Shown piece after piece: positions 1 to 8,190 of a stretch of 64,000 nucleotides of DNA (positions are counted from its first letter, which is position 1; every line of letters starts with the position of its first letter). Under the pieces are notes generated by a model. The model was not told where the DNA came from, made no database searches, and saw only the letters and a list, made by a program, of their open reading frames with translations. Source of the stretch: CAKRPJ01 sp934376955 (GTDB lineage: Bacteria; Bacillota; Clostridia; Lachnospirales; Lachnospiraceae); contig CAKRPJ010000001.1 of the NCBI GenBank assembly GCA_934376955.1, positions 1 through 64,000 on the forward strand. Reading direction: 5' to 3'. The position numbers and the translations under genes were made by a program.

Positions 1-1
1 G

Positions 2-832
2 TTTTGTACTGTCCGTATTCCTGCTGGCTATGTCGGCGTCATTTACAACATGAACGGCGGCGTGGCGGAAACCACCCTTACTCAGGGCTTCCATCTTGTC
101 AAACCCACCCAAAAAGTCACTACCTACACCATCGGCATCGAACAGTCTTACCTCACCTCCGGTTCGGACGGTGATTCCAAAGGTGATGAATCGTTCGAAG
201 TCCCGTCCAATGATGGTAAAGGTCTCACGGTCGATTTAACTTTTACCTACCGTTTTGATCCCGATCATGTCGCCGATACCTTCACCCGTTTCAAGGGTCA
301 GTCCGGTAAAGACGTCAAAGAGGTTTTTATCAAGCCCAACATCATGTCCTGGACCAAAGAGGTCACGGCCAAGTATTCCGTCATTGATCTGCTTGGCGAC
401 CAGCGTGCTTCCCTCAACTCGGAACTCACCGCCTACCTCAAGGATAAGTTCGAGCCTTATGGCATCATCATTGAATCCGTTTCTCTGATCAATATCGACC
501 CCGATGACGAAACCCGTGCTGCTGTCCAGAAAAAGGTCAACGCTCAGCAGGATCTGGAACTGGCAAAGATCGAGCAGCAGACCGCCAACGTTAACGCCGA
601 AAAAGAAAAAGAAGTTGCTATCACGAAAGCCAACCAGGAAAAAGAAACCGCTCAGATCAACGCCGAAGCCAAACTGATTGAAGCCCAGGCTCAGGCCGAT
701 GCCAACCGTCTGATTTCCCAGTCCCTCACCCCGGAACTGATCCAGCAACAGATGTATGAAAAATGGAACGGTCAGCTTCCCACTGTCCAGGCCGGTTCCG
801 ATGCTCCCATTATTGTCGATACCACCAACTAA
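2..832 (+). CDS. SPFH/prohibitin-like protein, 5' end cut by window edge
   Basis: The reading frame is open from the first complete codon at base 2, so the true start lies outside the window; an internal ATG at 50 falls inside a conserved stretch and is not the start. The first residues (VRIPAGYVGVIYNMNGGV) match the beginning of SPFH (band 7/prohibitin/flotillin) domains, in which a membrane-near beta domain is followed by an alanine, glutamate and glutamine-rich coiled coil, here from about residue 175 on. SPFH proteins form ring or cage oligomers on membranes. The expected N-terminal membrane helix would be upstream and cannot be seen. It heads the replication operon and is followed by a one-helix membrane peptide. 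The role in phage biology is unknown; a membrane scaffold is inferred. Confidence 0.8.
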   Translation, partial: FCTVRIPAGYVGVIYNMNGGVAETTLTQGFHLVKPTQKVTTYTIGIEQSYLTSGSDGDSKGDESFEVPSNDGKGLTVDLTFTYRFDPDHVADTFTRFKGQSGKDVKEVFIKPNIMSWTKEVTAKYSVIDLLGDQRASLNSELTAYLKDKFEPYGIIIESVSLINIDPDDETRAAVQKKVNAQQDLELAKIEQQTANVNAEKEKEVAITKANQEKETAQINAEAKLIEAQAQADANRLISQSLTPELIQQQMYEKWNGQLPTVQAGSDAPIIVDTTN

Positions 833-860
833 ATCATGTTCCGCATTTGGAGGTGCTCTC

Positions 861-977
861 ATGGTCATTCTTCATTCCGGTACCTTATTGTTTCTTGTCC
901 TGCTTGCTTTTGCTGCCGGCTTCCTTGTTGATGCCGCCATCGGTGTCCGCGCCCATCTCCATGATAAGGAGGATTAG
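861..977 (+). CDS. Small single-pass membrane peptide
   Basis: A 38-residue ORF starts at ATG 861 with TTGGAGGTG about 8 bases upstream. It consists of a short polar start, one strongly hydrophobic helix (residues about 8-24, rich in Leu, Phe and Ala) and a charged tail ending HDKED. It sits between the SPFH gene and the next ORF, which begins 3 bases after its stop. No family was recognised. Its position next to an SPFH protein suggests a membrane partner, which is inference only. Confidence 0.55.
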   Translation: MVILHSGTLLFLVLLAFAAGFLVDAAIGVRAHLHDKED

Positions 978-980
978 ATC

Positions 981-1349
981 ATGAACACTTCCAAACCCAA
1001 TCCGCACACCATCACCCCCACCACCGTCATGGAATCTGAATTTGATGAACCCACACCTCACCGCAAACCCGGCAAATCTACCGGTCGTCCCCGCTCCCGG
1101 CATAAGCACATTTACACAAAAGCCTGGTATGTTCATTGTTACACCAATCAAATTACCGGTAAAACAACATTGCTTTATTATCCGCTCCGTTACTGTACGG
1201 TTTGTGGCCGAATCGGCGGTATGCAGATAGCTCCCCTGTCCGGGCAGAACTGCCTTACCCCTCCTATCGGTTCAAAAGTGTTTTCGGAACCACCATTTGG
1301 CTCCGGCGCTGTTGATCTTAATAATTTTACCATCTTCAAAGGAGAATGA
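981..1349 (+). CDS. Hypothetical protein with a CxxC pair
   Basis: 122 residues starting at ATG 981 behind AAGGAGG. The first 45 residues are polar, rich in Pro, Thr, His and Lys, and likely disordered. The middle holds an aromatic segment followed by YCTVCGRIGG, a single CxxC that could hold half of a metal site. No family was recognised. It lies in the tightly packed left operon, with 3-base gaps on both sides. Confidence 0.65.
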   Translation: MNTSKPNPHTITPTTVMESEFDEPTPHRKPGKSTGRPRSRHKHIYTKAWYVHCYTNQITGKTTLLYYPLRYCTVCGRIGGMQIAPLSGQNCLTPPIGSKVFSEPPFGSGAVDLNNFTIFKGE

Positions 1350-1352
1350 ATT

Positions 1353-2108
1353 ATGAAACCTAAGTTCCGTCTTGGCGATCGTGTCACCGTCATCAAACCT
1401 TATGTTGCCCCCATCCCTGATTATGTCAAGGACAGCGAAATTTTCAACGATCTGTACAAGGCTTTTGGCTTGGATAAAGATATCCGTGGTGTCAAGCCCG
1501 GCGATACCTATACCATCATTGAAGCCGAATCCAAACCTCGCACCCGTTCCGACGGCAAAACTGTTTATGCCTATTCTTACCAGGGCAAAAGCGGCAAGCG
1601 TTCCGATTTTGTCTTGTGGGAAGATGAAGTCAAACTGGTCGAATCCACCAAGCCCGCCCCGGAAGATGATGACGAAGAGCCGGATACCGTCACCATCGAG
1701 ATCGAAGTCTCCCTGGACGATAAGGCCGAAGCTCACCGTATCGCTCACAAAGCTGTCGAGCTGGCTTTCAAGTCCTATGCCGCTATCACCAAGGCCACCA
1801 ATGATCCCGCCTCCATCACCTGGACTGATGATGAAATCGCAGCAGCCCGCAAAAAGGTTATGGAACTGTCCTCCCGCGTCACGGAACAGGGCGGCGATAT
1901 GATCTTCCAGCGTTCCGGCAATACCGTATGCTGTGCTATTTACACCTCCAGCTTTGACGACAAGTCCGCTTCCAAAGGTTTCGCCAAGCCCTTCGATCAC
2001 GACCCCTTCAATGAATGGATCGGCAAGTGTGTCGCCGCCTGCAAAGCTATGGGTGAACCCATCCCCGGCTTCATCGCCCACAAAAACACCAAACAGGATG
2101 CTGCGTGA
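1353..2108 (+). CDS. Hypothetical protein with SH3-like N-terminus
   Basis: 251 residues, ATG 1353 preceded by AAAGGAGAATGA. The N-terminus (KFRLGDRVTVIKPYV) resembles small beta-barrel, SH3-like modules that open many phage proteins. An acidic linker near residues 108-120 (PEDDDEEPD) separates it from a mixed C-terminal domain. The stop overlaps the next start as TGATG, which indicates translational coupling to the HPr-like gene. No function is assigned. Confidence 0.7.
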   Translation: MKPKFRLGDRVTVIKPYVAPIPDYVKDSEIFNDLYKAFGLDKDIRGVKPGDTYTIIEAESKPRTRSDGKTVYAYSYQGKSGKRSDFVLWEDEVKLVESTKPAPEDDDEEPDTVTIEIEVSLDDKAEAHRIAHKAVELAFKSYAAITKATNDPASITWTDDEIAAARKKVMELSSRVTEQGGDMIFQRSGNTVCCAIYTSSFDDKSASKGFAKPFDHDPFNEWIGKCVAACKAMGEPIPGFIAHKNTKQDAA

Positions 2109-2344
2109 TGGGCACAGCACACGAATTTACCGCCCGCATCCGCAGCTTTGCCGAGTGCCAGCGTCTTAACCAGGTCGCCAAAGAATGCGGCCAGGTCGTT
2201 GTCATCGACCGCAACGGCAACCAGGCCAACGCCAAAAGCCTACTCTCCCTTATGAGCCTGGATTATTCCGCATCGGTTCGCATTGTGGCCTCCACAGCGG
2301 AAGAACTCTTTGCCCTGCATACCGCCCTTCTCGCCTTGAAATGA
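2108..2344 (+). CDS. HPr/Crh-like protein lacking the catalytic histidine
   Basis: 78 residues from ATG 2108 (a GTG at 2105 is also in frame). Residues 41-51 read NAKSLLSLMSL, matching the regulatory serine segment of HPr (Ser46 region, NLKSIMGVMSL in Bacillus), followed by a beta-strand and final helix in the same order as HPr. Where HPr has the phosphorylatable His15 (GIHARPA) this protein has RIRSFAECQRL, with no histidine. That is the situation of Crh, a regulatory HPr paralogue. Phosphotransfer to sugars is therefore unlikely; a regulatory or decoy role in carbon catabolite control is inferred. Confidence 0.6.
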   Translation: MGTAHEFTARIRSFAECQRLNQVAKECGQVVVIDRNGNQANAKSLLSLMSLDYSASVRIVASTAEELFALHTALLALK

Positions 2345-2436
2345 TTTGTCAGGAGGTGTCCGCCACGTTCATCCTACCGCGCTCTCCGCCCCCGTTTTTT
2401 CGTCAACCACCGCAATCATTTTTTCACTTATCTTAA
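2341..2436 (+). CDS. Possible 31-residue ORF coupled to the HPr-like gene
   Basis: ATG 2341 overlaps the HPr-like stop as ATGA and opens a 31-codon frame rich in Pro and Phe. Inside it, at about 2351-2358, lies a strong AGGAGGTG that has no AUG at the proper distance; an ACG at 2367 would be the only near-cognate codon. The segment could instead be an untranslated leader for the next gene. No similarity was recognised, so the call is weak. Confidence 0.2.
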   Translation: MICQEVSATFILPRSPPPFFRQPPQSFFHLS

Positions 2437-2451
2437 CGGGGGTGTTCTTAC

Positions 2452-2805
2452 ATGTTTATTTGCAATGTCTGCAAAAAGATTTTTCCTGATTTCAAAAGTT
2501 ACGGTATGCGCATGAACTACCGCTTCGGCTATGGCTCCGAAAATGACGGCGATATCTTTGACCTCACCGTCTGCGATTCCTGTGCCGATACTGTTGCCGC
2601 CGCCATTGAATCTGTCTGTGCCATCAGCCCCCATCTCACCGTCGATGATGCCTTCTTCCCCTGCGATGAAGCGTGTTCCGGCGATTGCTCGAACTGCTCC
2701 GGTGATTGTGCCGCCTCCCAGGACGATGAATCCTATGACTTCGAGGATGACGAAACCGATGAAGAAGACGATGATGACGATTCCGACCTTGATTTTGACG
2801 GCTGA
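2452..2805 (+). CDS. Cysteine-rich zinc-finger protein with acidic tail
   Basis: 117 residues starting at ATG 2452. The N-terminus has CNVCKK, and a second CDSC follows about 40 residues later, giving a likely CxxC...CxxC zinc site. A second cysteine cluster follows (CDEAC, CSNCSGDC), then an uninterrupted Asp/Glu tail of about 30 residues. Acidic tails of this type occur in DNA mimics and in proteins contacting basic DNA-binding partners. It lies between the HPr-like gene and the SSB-like gene. No family is assigned. Confidence 0.65.
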   Translation: MFICNVCKKIFPDFKSYGMRMNYRFGYGSENDGDIFDLTVCDSCADTVAAAIESVCAISPHLTVDDAFFPCDEACSGDCSNCSGDCAASQDDESYDFEDDETDEEDDDDDSDLDFDG

Positions 2806-2877
2806 TTAACCCCGCCTTTTTATTTTTTCTTTTCTAATTACAAGTTTTCGTAAATATGCCATATTAAGGAGTCCTTT

Positions 2878-4002
2878 ATGCCTAAAAAAAACAACATTAT
2901 CACCTTCAACTTTGTTGGTGATTTTACTCCTTCCACCAAAAATGATCTGCTCACCTCCACCCCGGTTACTTACGGCGGCATGTCTGATACCCGCCTCCAG
3001 CTCAACTTTGGTGTCAAGGTCGGCAGCAGCGTTCAGTTCGTCTCCCTGCTGGACACTTCTCGCTCTGGCGATGTCATCAAAACTTACGACCGGGATAATA
3101 ACCCCATTGACGTCCGCTGGTCTGACCGCCTTGATTCCGATGTTATCTCCAAGGTTGCCCCCTACCGCACCTACCGCACCAACATCGGCTCGGATGAAAC
3201 CAAAACCTTCATCACCGGCTATGACCTGGCCGAGTACCTATCCGAAGCTCTCAAGAACTATACCGGCCGCATCACCGTCAATGGCCGCATGGTCCTCCGT
3301 TACGATTCCAAAGGCATCCTGCGCCGCAACTTCAATATTGATTCCGTTTGGAAACCCCTGCTCGATAAAGACGGCGAACCGGTCGAAAAGCCCAAGCTGG
3401 CCATCATGGTTCCCTTCATCTTCAACAAGGATTGTATCGACAAAGCCGACCTCAAGGAAACCGGCAAGATCTACGTCAACGGCTATGTTGAATCCTACAT
3501 CAACAAGGACGAAGGCGATAAATACCTGCCCCTCCAGATGATCTTCAATACTGCCGTCTACAACATGGATGACCCCGGTGAAAAGTCCACCTATGAGTAC
3601 CGCATGGGCGAGCTGGATACCAAAGCCAAAACGATGTTCTGCATGATGTGGGAAGGCCGTGTTGTCAACGGTGCTGAAGAAAAGCCGTTCGATGAATCCT
3701 GCCTTACTCCCTTCCAGCTGCGTTCCATCAAGGCCGGCAATGCCACCCTCGATGATTTCCGTCCCCGCGGCTCCATCTACGGCAACCGTGTTCAGGAACT
3801 CCGCCTCATGCGCCCCATGCCCCGCAATGATTTCAAGGATGGCCCGATCGACCTCGGCCTCAAGAACTCCGAGTTTGTTGACCTGATCTACACCCCCACC
3901 AAGGATGAATCGGTTGCCGATATGGAAAAGTCCGCCAAAAAAGAGCCTGAAACCCCGCCCTTCACTGCCCCCACCTCGCGGGATGAAGACGAGCTGTTTT
4001 AA
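2878..4002 (+). CDS. Putative single-stranded DNA-binding protein
   Basis: 374 residues, ATG 2878 behind AAGGAG. The body is predicted beta-rich, with many alternating hydrophobic and polar stretches. The protein ends in a disordered, proline-rich and acidic segment finishing DEDELF. An acidic C-terminus ending in hydrophobic plus Phe is the hallmark of SSB proteins and recruits repair partners. The next gene encodes a Sak4-like recombinase, the usual genetic neighbour of phage SSBs. I could not identify an OB fold by eye, so the assignment rests on tail, size and context; a different recombination accessory protein remains possible. Confidence 0.55.
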   Translation: MPKKNNIITFNFVGDFTPSTKNDLLTSTPVTYGGMSDTRLQLNFGVKVGSSVQFVSLLDTSRSGDVIKTYDRDNNPIDVRWSDRLDSDVISKVAPYRTYRTNIGSDETKTFITGYDLAEYLSEALKNYTGRITVNGRMVLRYDSKGILRRNFNIDSVWKPLLDKDGEPVEKPKLAIMVPFIFNKDCIDKADLKETGKIYVNGYVESYINKDEGDKYLPLQMIFNTAVYNMDDPGEKSTYEYRMGELDTKAKTMFCMMWEGRVVNGAEEKPFDESCLTPFQLRSIKAGNATLDDFRPRGSIYGNRVQELRLMRPMPRNDFKDGPIDLGLKNSEFVDLIYTPTKDESVADMEKSAKKEPETPPFTAPTSRDEDELF

Positions 4003-4033
4003 TTAACCACCAACACAAAAGGAGCGTGAACCT

Positions 4034-5137
4034 ATGGCATTCAAAATGAATCAGATCAGCTGTGATCTTGCCAGCTACCCCTACTACATGCTGCTGTCCC
4101 CGCGCAAATTCGGCAAAACAACCTGGTGGCGCAACCTCGTTGTTGCCGCCTGGGGCAATGCCTCCAAGGGTCTGCTCATCTCCTGCGGCACCGAGTCCGG
4201 CTTCCACCACCTCGATAACCTCCAGGTCGAAGAAGCCCTCACCTGGGACGATGATTACGATGAAGAAACCGGCCACCGCGGCCTTGTCCAGATTGTTGAT
4301 GATCTGATCGAAATCAATGCTGACTTCGGCATCAAGGGTGTCTGCTTTGATACTTTTGATACCCTCTTTGATATCGCCACCGATGAAGTCATGCGGGAAT
4401 CCCGTCGTGAAACCGGCAAGTCCTGCAAATCCATCAATGATGCCTTCGGCGGCTACAACCGCGGCTCTGACCGCCTGATTAAAATCATCAACGATCAGCT
4501 TTCCCGTATCCGCAACGCCGGCATCGCCGTCTTCATCCTGTCCCATACCAAGTTTAAGGAGCGCACGGACCCCCTCACCGGCGAAAAGTATGAGCAGCTC
4601 ACAAACCTCATGCAGGACCGTACATACAGTGCCATTGCTGATAACGCCCAGATGGTCATGGTTGGCACCATCGAGCGCGATATCGCATCCGGCAAAATCG
4701 AAAACGAAAAGCGCGTCATCCATCTGCGCGGCACCTCCACCATTGATGCCGGTTCCCGCTTCAATGATCTGCCCGAAACGATTACCCTTAATCCGCAGGA
4801 TTTCCTCGCCGCCTTCAAACAGGGTGTCGCCGGTGCTCACACGGTTGCTCCGGTTACGGATAAGCAGATCGACGCTGCCGCCAAGGCCAAGCAGAAAGCC
4901 GCCGCCAAACAGGCAGCCGTAGCCCGCAAAAAAGAGGAAGCCGAAAAGCAGGCTGAACAGGACGAATCTCACCGTGATGAATATTACAACACCATCGTCA
5001 ATGGCTTCTCCAATGCCTCGGATGAAATCAAGGCCAAAGCCAAGGAGCTGTTGGCCGCCACCGGTGAACCCAAGTTCTCCTCCCCCAACATCCCGGCTGC
5101 AACCCTGCGCCAGATCGCTGACCTCTTCACAGCGTAA
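4034..5137 (+). CDS. Sak4-like AAA ATPase / single-strand annealing protein
   Basis: 367 residues, ATG 4034 with AGGAGCG upstream. A compact P-loop (LSPRKFGKTTWW, residues about 17-28) lacks the first glycine of a classic Walker A, as is common in phage nucleotide-binding proteins of the AAA_24/Sak4 type. A Walker B-like segment (VCFDTFDTLF) follows near residue 100, and a sensor stretch (AVFILSHTKF) near 165. The C-terminal third holds an Ala/Lys/Glu coiled coil and ends RQIADLFTA. Sak4 proteins are RecA-fold ssDNA annealers that depend on their cognate SSB, which fits the upstream gene. The acidic metal-binding and ATPase cores are visible; annealing activity is inferred. Confidence 0.8.
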   Translation: MAFKMNQISCDLASYPYYMLLSPRKFGKTTWWRNLVVAAWGNASKGLLISCGTESGFHHLDNLQVEEALTWDDDYDEETGHRGLVQIVDDLIEINADFGIKGVCFDTFDTLFDIATDEVMRESRRETGKSCKSINDAFGGYNRGSDRLIKIINDQLSRIRNAGIAVFILSHTKFKERTDPLTGEKYEQLTNLMQDRTYSAIADNAQMVMVGTIERDIASGKIENEKRVIHLRGTSTIDAGSRFNDLPETITLNPQDFLAAFKQGVAGAHTVAPVTDKQIDAAAKAKQKAAAKQAAVARKKEEAEKQAEQDESHRDEYYNTIVNGFSNASDEIKAKAKELLAATGEPKFSSPNIPAATLRQIADLFTA

Positions 5138-5151
5138 AGGTGGTGTCAAAT

Positions 5152-5673
5152 ATGGCAGCACCCAAAGTCCGTAAAGGCCGCCGCGTCATCTGTCACGCCA
5201 CCGGCATCTATGGCAATTCGCTGGATTATTTCAAGGCTCCTGATGGTTTTTATTACCAAACCAAAGAGCTGTATGAGCAAAAAAAGCAGGAATCTGATTA
5301 TTACCGCCAGGTCGTTACCCGCATGGCCTCCTATATGGGCTATGAGCCGGGCGATGTTTTCCCAACGGTCATCACCCGCGGCCTCATGCAATTCAAGCAT
5401 TACGGCTATGCCGCTGTCCTTGCCACCATGGAGGAATGCCAGTCCAAAATTGAATACGCTCTGGCTTCCCGCTCTTTCGGTTCGGACTATCAAAAAGCAT
5501 CCTACCTCATGGCCATCCTTACCAACAATATCAACGATGTTGCCCGCCGCCTCAAATCTCAGCAGGAATTTGAATCCCGTCAGGCCGCACCCCAACCGGC
5601 TCCGCCCCCGCAGGATTTCACTTCCGCTGCTCAGCCCAAAGATATCACAGATTTTCTGGAAGGCGGTGACTAA
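5152..5673 (+). CDS. Hypothetical protein, possible helicase loader
   Basis: 173 residues from ATG 5152, chosen because AAAGGTGG lies 8 bases upstream; two in-frame GTG codons at 5140 and 5143 are too close to the SD. It is helical, with a basic N-terminus (APKVRKGRRV), a central region rich in Tyr and Met, and a Pro/Ala/Gln linker before the end DITDFLEGGD. Position directly before the replicative helicase, where loaders often lie, is the only hint of function. Confidence 0.6.
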   Translation: MAAPKVRKGRRVICHATGIYGNSLDYFKAPDGFYYQTKELYEQKKQESDYYRQVVTRMASYMGYEPGDVFPTVITRGLMQFKHYGYAAVLATMEECQSKIEYALASRSFGSDYQKASYLMAILTNNINDVARRLKSQQEFESRQAAPQPAPPPQDFTSAAQPKDITDFLEGGD

Positions 5674-5675
5674 AT

Positions 5676-7157
5676 ATCGAACTCCAAACCTGTCTTGATA
5701 AAATCAATACCTCCCGCGCTCAGGACGAAGCCTCTTTTGTCTTCTGCCTCTGGAAAGAACCGGTTTTGTTTGGCGAGTACGATCAGGTCAACTTTGGCAA
5801 TGATTTAACCATCAAAACCAAGGATGCTCTCTTCTACTACCAGCTTGGCCGCGGCATGTATGATTCCGGCTTCCGCAATTTCGACAGCATTTCAGTCGAT
5901 ACTTACCTTTCGGATAAAGCCGATACCCGCAAAGTCTTCTCGGCCTACGGCGGCTACCCGGAAGTCGAAAAGCTCAAATCCCTCGTGGATGTTGATAACG
6001 TCGAAGCCTACTTTGACCGCATCTCCAAGCTCAACACTCTCTCCGATCTCTGCGAGCAGTTTTTCAAAACTTTCCAGGATACCTCCCGCTTTGATTCCAT
6101 GTCCAACTCCCAAGTCTACGATTTTTTCGACTATCAGCTCAATACCATCAGCATGAACTCCACCCGCGATATGAAAGTCGAATCTGTTGCCTTTGATGAA
6201 TCGTATATCACAGAGCTGGATAAGGGCGAAACGGTCGGTCTGAATTACGGTAAAAACTGCCCTCGCCTCAACTGGGCCACTCTCGGCCTTCCCCTTGGTG
6301 ATCTTTACATGCTGGGCGGCTTCTCCGGCACCGGCAAAACCTCTTTCGTGTTTGAAAATATGATCCTGCCTTTAACCGAATCCAGTGTCAAGTGCTGCAT
6401 CATTTCAAACGAAATGCAGGTCCGTGCCTACAAACAGCTGCTCACCATCCATATTCTCACCAATGATCTCGGCTACTGGAAAATGACTCGCAAGCATCTC
6501 AAGGTCGGCAAGTTCACGGATGAACAAAAAGAAATGCTGTGTAAAGCGGCAGCCATCAGCCAAAAGAAATACTCTTCCATCCGCTTCATCAAAATGTTCG
6601 ATAACGATACCTCCCGCGTCATCAAGTCGGTTCGCAAATATTCCAAACTCGGCTACCAAATGTTCCTGTGGGACACCATGAAGTCGGACGATGACGGCGG
6701 CAATATGGAAATGTATCGCCAGCTCTTGCAGTCCTCACGCAAAATTTTCCAGTGTGCCAGCCGGGAAAACGTCTCCATCGTCTGTACCTATCAGCTGGCC
6801 CTCTACATGAAAAACCAGCGCTTTCTCGATGCTTCCACCCTTTCCAACGGCAAGCAAATCAAAGAGGTCTTTTCCGAAATGATTTATATTCGGGAACTCT
6901 GGCAGGATGAATACACCGGCGAGAAATGTGATTGTCACGCATACACCCGCACCCGCAAACCGGATGGCACCTGGGAAAAATTCACCACCCCCATCACGCT
7001 GGATAAAACCAAAAAGTACATCGTCGCCTTTCTCGATAAAACCCGTAACGATGAAGACGGTCAGCAATTTTTGTATGAAGCAAACCTCAGCTGGAACAAC
7101 TGGAAAGAGGTCGGCTATTGTACCATCCGCAATGACCATGTAGCCATCGGCCGTTAA
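5676..7157 (+). CDS. dnaB: DnaB-type replicative helicase with probable ATC start
   Basis: RecA-fold helicase that would unwind DNA at the fork. The Walker A GFSGTGKTS is at about residues 214-222, a Walker B-like MFLWDTMKSD at about 325, and a helical N-terminal domain precedes them. The first TTG is at 5766, but the frame is open back to 5670 and the upstream residues (IELQTCLDKI... and DEASFVFCLWKEP) look like the usual beginning of phage DnaB N-domains. The only start at good distance from the SD (AAGGCGGTGA) is ATC at 5676, two bases after the previous stop. Length then is 493 residues. The helicase call is firm; the ATC start is inferred. Confidence 0.85.
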   Translation: MELQTCLDKINTSRAQDEASFVFCLWKEPVLFGEYDQVNFGNDLTIKTKDALFYYQLGRGMYDSGFRNFDSISVDTYLSDKADTRKVFSAYGGYPEVEKLKSLVDVDNVEAYFDRISKLNTLSDLCEQFFKTFQDTSRFDSMSNSQVYDFFDYQLNTISMNSTRDMKVESVAFDESYITELDKGETVGLNYGKNCPRLNWATLGLPLGDLYMLGGFSGTGKTSFVFENMILPLTESSVKCCIISNEMQVRAYKQLLTIHILTNDLGYWKMTRKHLKVGKFTDEQKEMLCKAAAISQKKYSSIRFIKMFDNDTSRVIKSVRKYSKLGYQMFLWDTMKSDDDGGNMEMYRQLLQSSRKIFQCASRENVSIVCTYQLALYMKNQRFLDASTLSNGKQIKEVFSEMIYIRELWQDEYTGEKCDCHAYTRTRKPDGTWEKFTTPITLDKTKKYIVAFLDKTRNDEDGQQFLYEANLSWNNWKEVGYCTIRNDHVAIGR

Positions 7158-7170
7158 AGGGGGTGCGCCC

Positions 7171-8190
7171 ATGAACGCGGCACTCCTCTCCCAGCGCCTG
7201 ATCGGCCACTCGGATGATATCTACACCATCCTCGAAACCCTCGGCTATGAAAACATTACGTTTAATTCAGCCAAAGCCCAGTTCCGCTTTTCACGGGCGG
7301 ACGGCACCAACCCTACCAGCATTGTTCTGGATGTTGATTCTTTACGGTTTTATTGCTTTTCCACCAACGGCAAAGGCAATCTTTTCACCCTCATCATGTC
7401 GCGCCTGAACTGCACTTTCCCGGACAGCTTGACCTTTGTCACCACCGTTCTGGATCTCGACCAAAACGATTTCTCGGCCAAAGTTCACTACCCCTTCGGC
7501 GGCTTCTACCGCAAGCTCCTCCCTGATCAACCGGAGGATTTTTCCGTACCTCCAATCCCAGAGGAAACTTTGCAGCCATACTTGGGCAAGTACAACCAGA
7601 TGTTCTTCCGCGATGGCATTGATTACTTAACCCAGCAAAAATTTCAGGTTGGTTATGATTTTCTTTCCAACCGTATCACCATCCCGGAGCGTAATTTTGA
7701 TGGCCAGCTCTGCGGTATCATGGGTCGCTCCAATGACCCCAACTGCCCCCATCAAGACCGCTGGTATCCCATCGTCAGTTGCCCGCGCAGCAAAACCCTG
7801 TTCGCCCTGCAGCAAAACTACCAGCGCATCATCGAAACCCAGAATGTGGTCCTTTTTGAATCGGAAAAAGCCCCCATGCAGTGCGCATCATTCGGTGCCC
7901 ATATCTCGCTTGGTCTCTGCGGCTGCCATGTCTCTCAGGCCCAGCGCAGCATGATCTTTTCTCTTCGCCCCAAAACTATCGTTCTCGCTCTTGATGAAGG
8001 ATTAGAAGAAGACGCTATCCGGGAAGAAGCCGCCAAGCTTGTCCAAAATAATTTAATCCTAACTACCAGGGTCGGCTATGTCTGGGACCCCGACCACGAT
8101 ATTATCCCCGCAGGCAGCAAACAAAATCCCGCTGACCTTGGCCGCGATGCCTATGTTGCCTGCCTGCAAACGAAAGTGAGGTGGTTATAA
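7171..8190 (+). CDS. dnaG: DnaG-type primase
   Basis: 339 residues, ATG 7171 behind AAAGGGGGTG. It makes RNA primers for lagging-strand synthesis. The N-terminal 70 residues follow the fold order of the DnaG zinc-binding domain (FRFSRADGTNPTSI then FYCFSTNGKGNLFTLIM), but three of the four zinc ligands are gone, leaving one Cys. The catalytic core includes a VVLFESEKAP segment with the TOPRIM glutamate near residue 228 and IVLALDEG near 270. The stop overlaps the following gene as TAATC. The protein is shorter than host DnaG and lacks the C-terminal helicase-binding domain. Confidence 0.8.
   Translation: MNAALLSQRLIGHSDDIYTILETLGYENITFNSAKAQFRFSRADGTNPTSIVLDVDSLRFYCFSTNGKGNLFTLIMSRLNCTFPDSLTFVTTVLDLDQNDFSAKVHYPFGGFYRKLLPDQPEDFSVPPIPEETLQPYLGKYNQMFFRDGIDYLTQQKFQVGYDFLSNRITIPERNFDGQLCGIMGRSNDPNCPHQDRWYPIVSCPRSKTLFALQQNYQRIIETQNVVLFESEKAPMQCASFGAHISLGLCGCHVSQAQRSMIFSLRPKTIVLALDEGLEEDAIREEAAKLVQNNLILTTRVGYVWDPDHDIIPAGSKQNPADLGRDAYVACLQTKVRWL

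Noticed and set aside
1190..2120. Minus-strand ORFs of 68 and 282 residues over genes at 981-2108
   Set aside because: Opposite to well-started plus-strand genes with good ribosome sites; no independent features.
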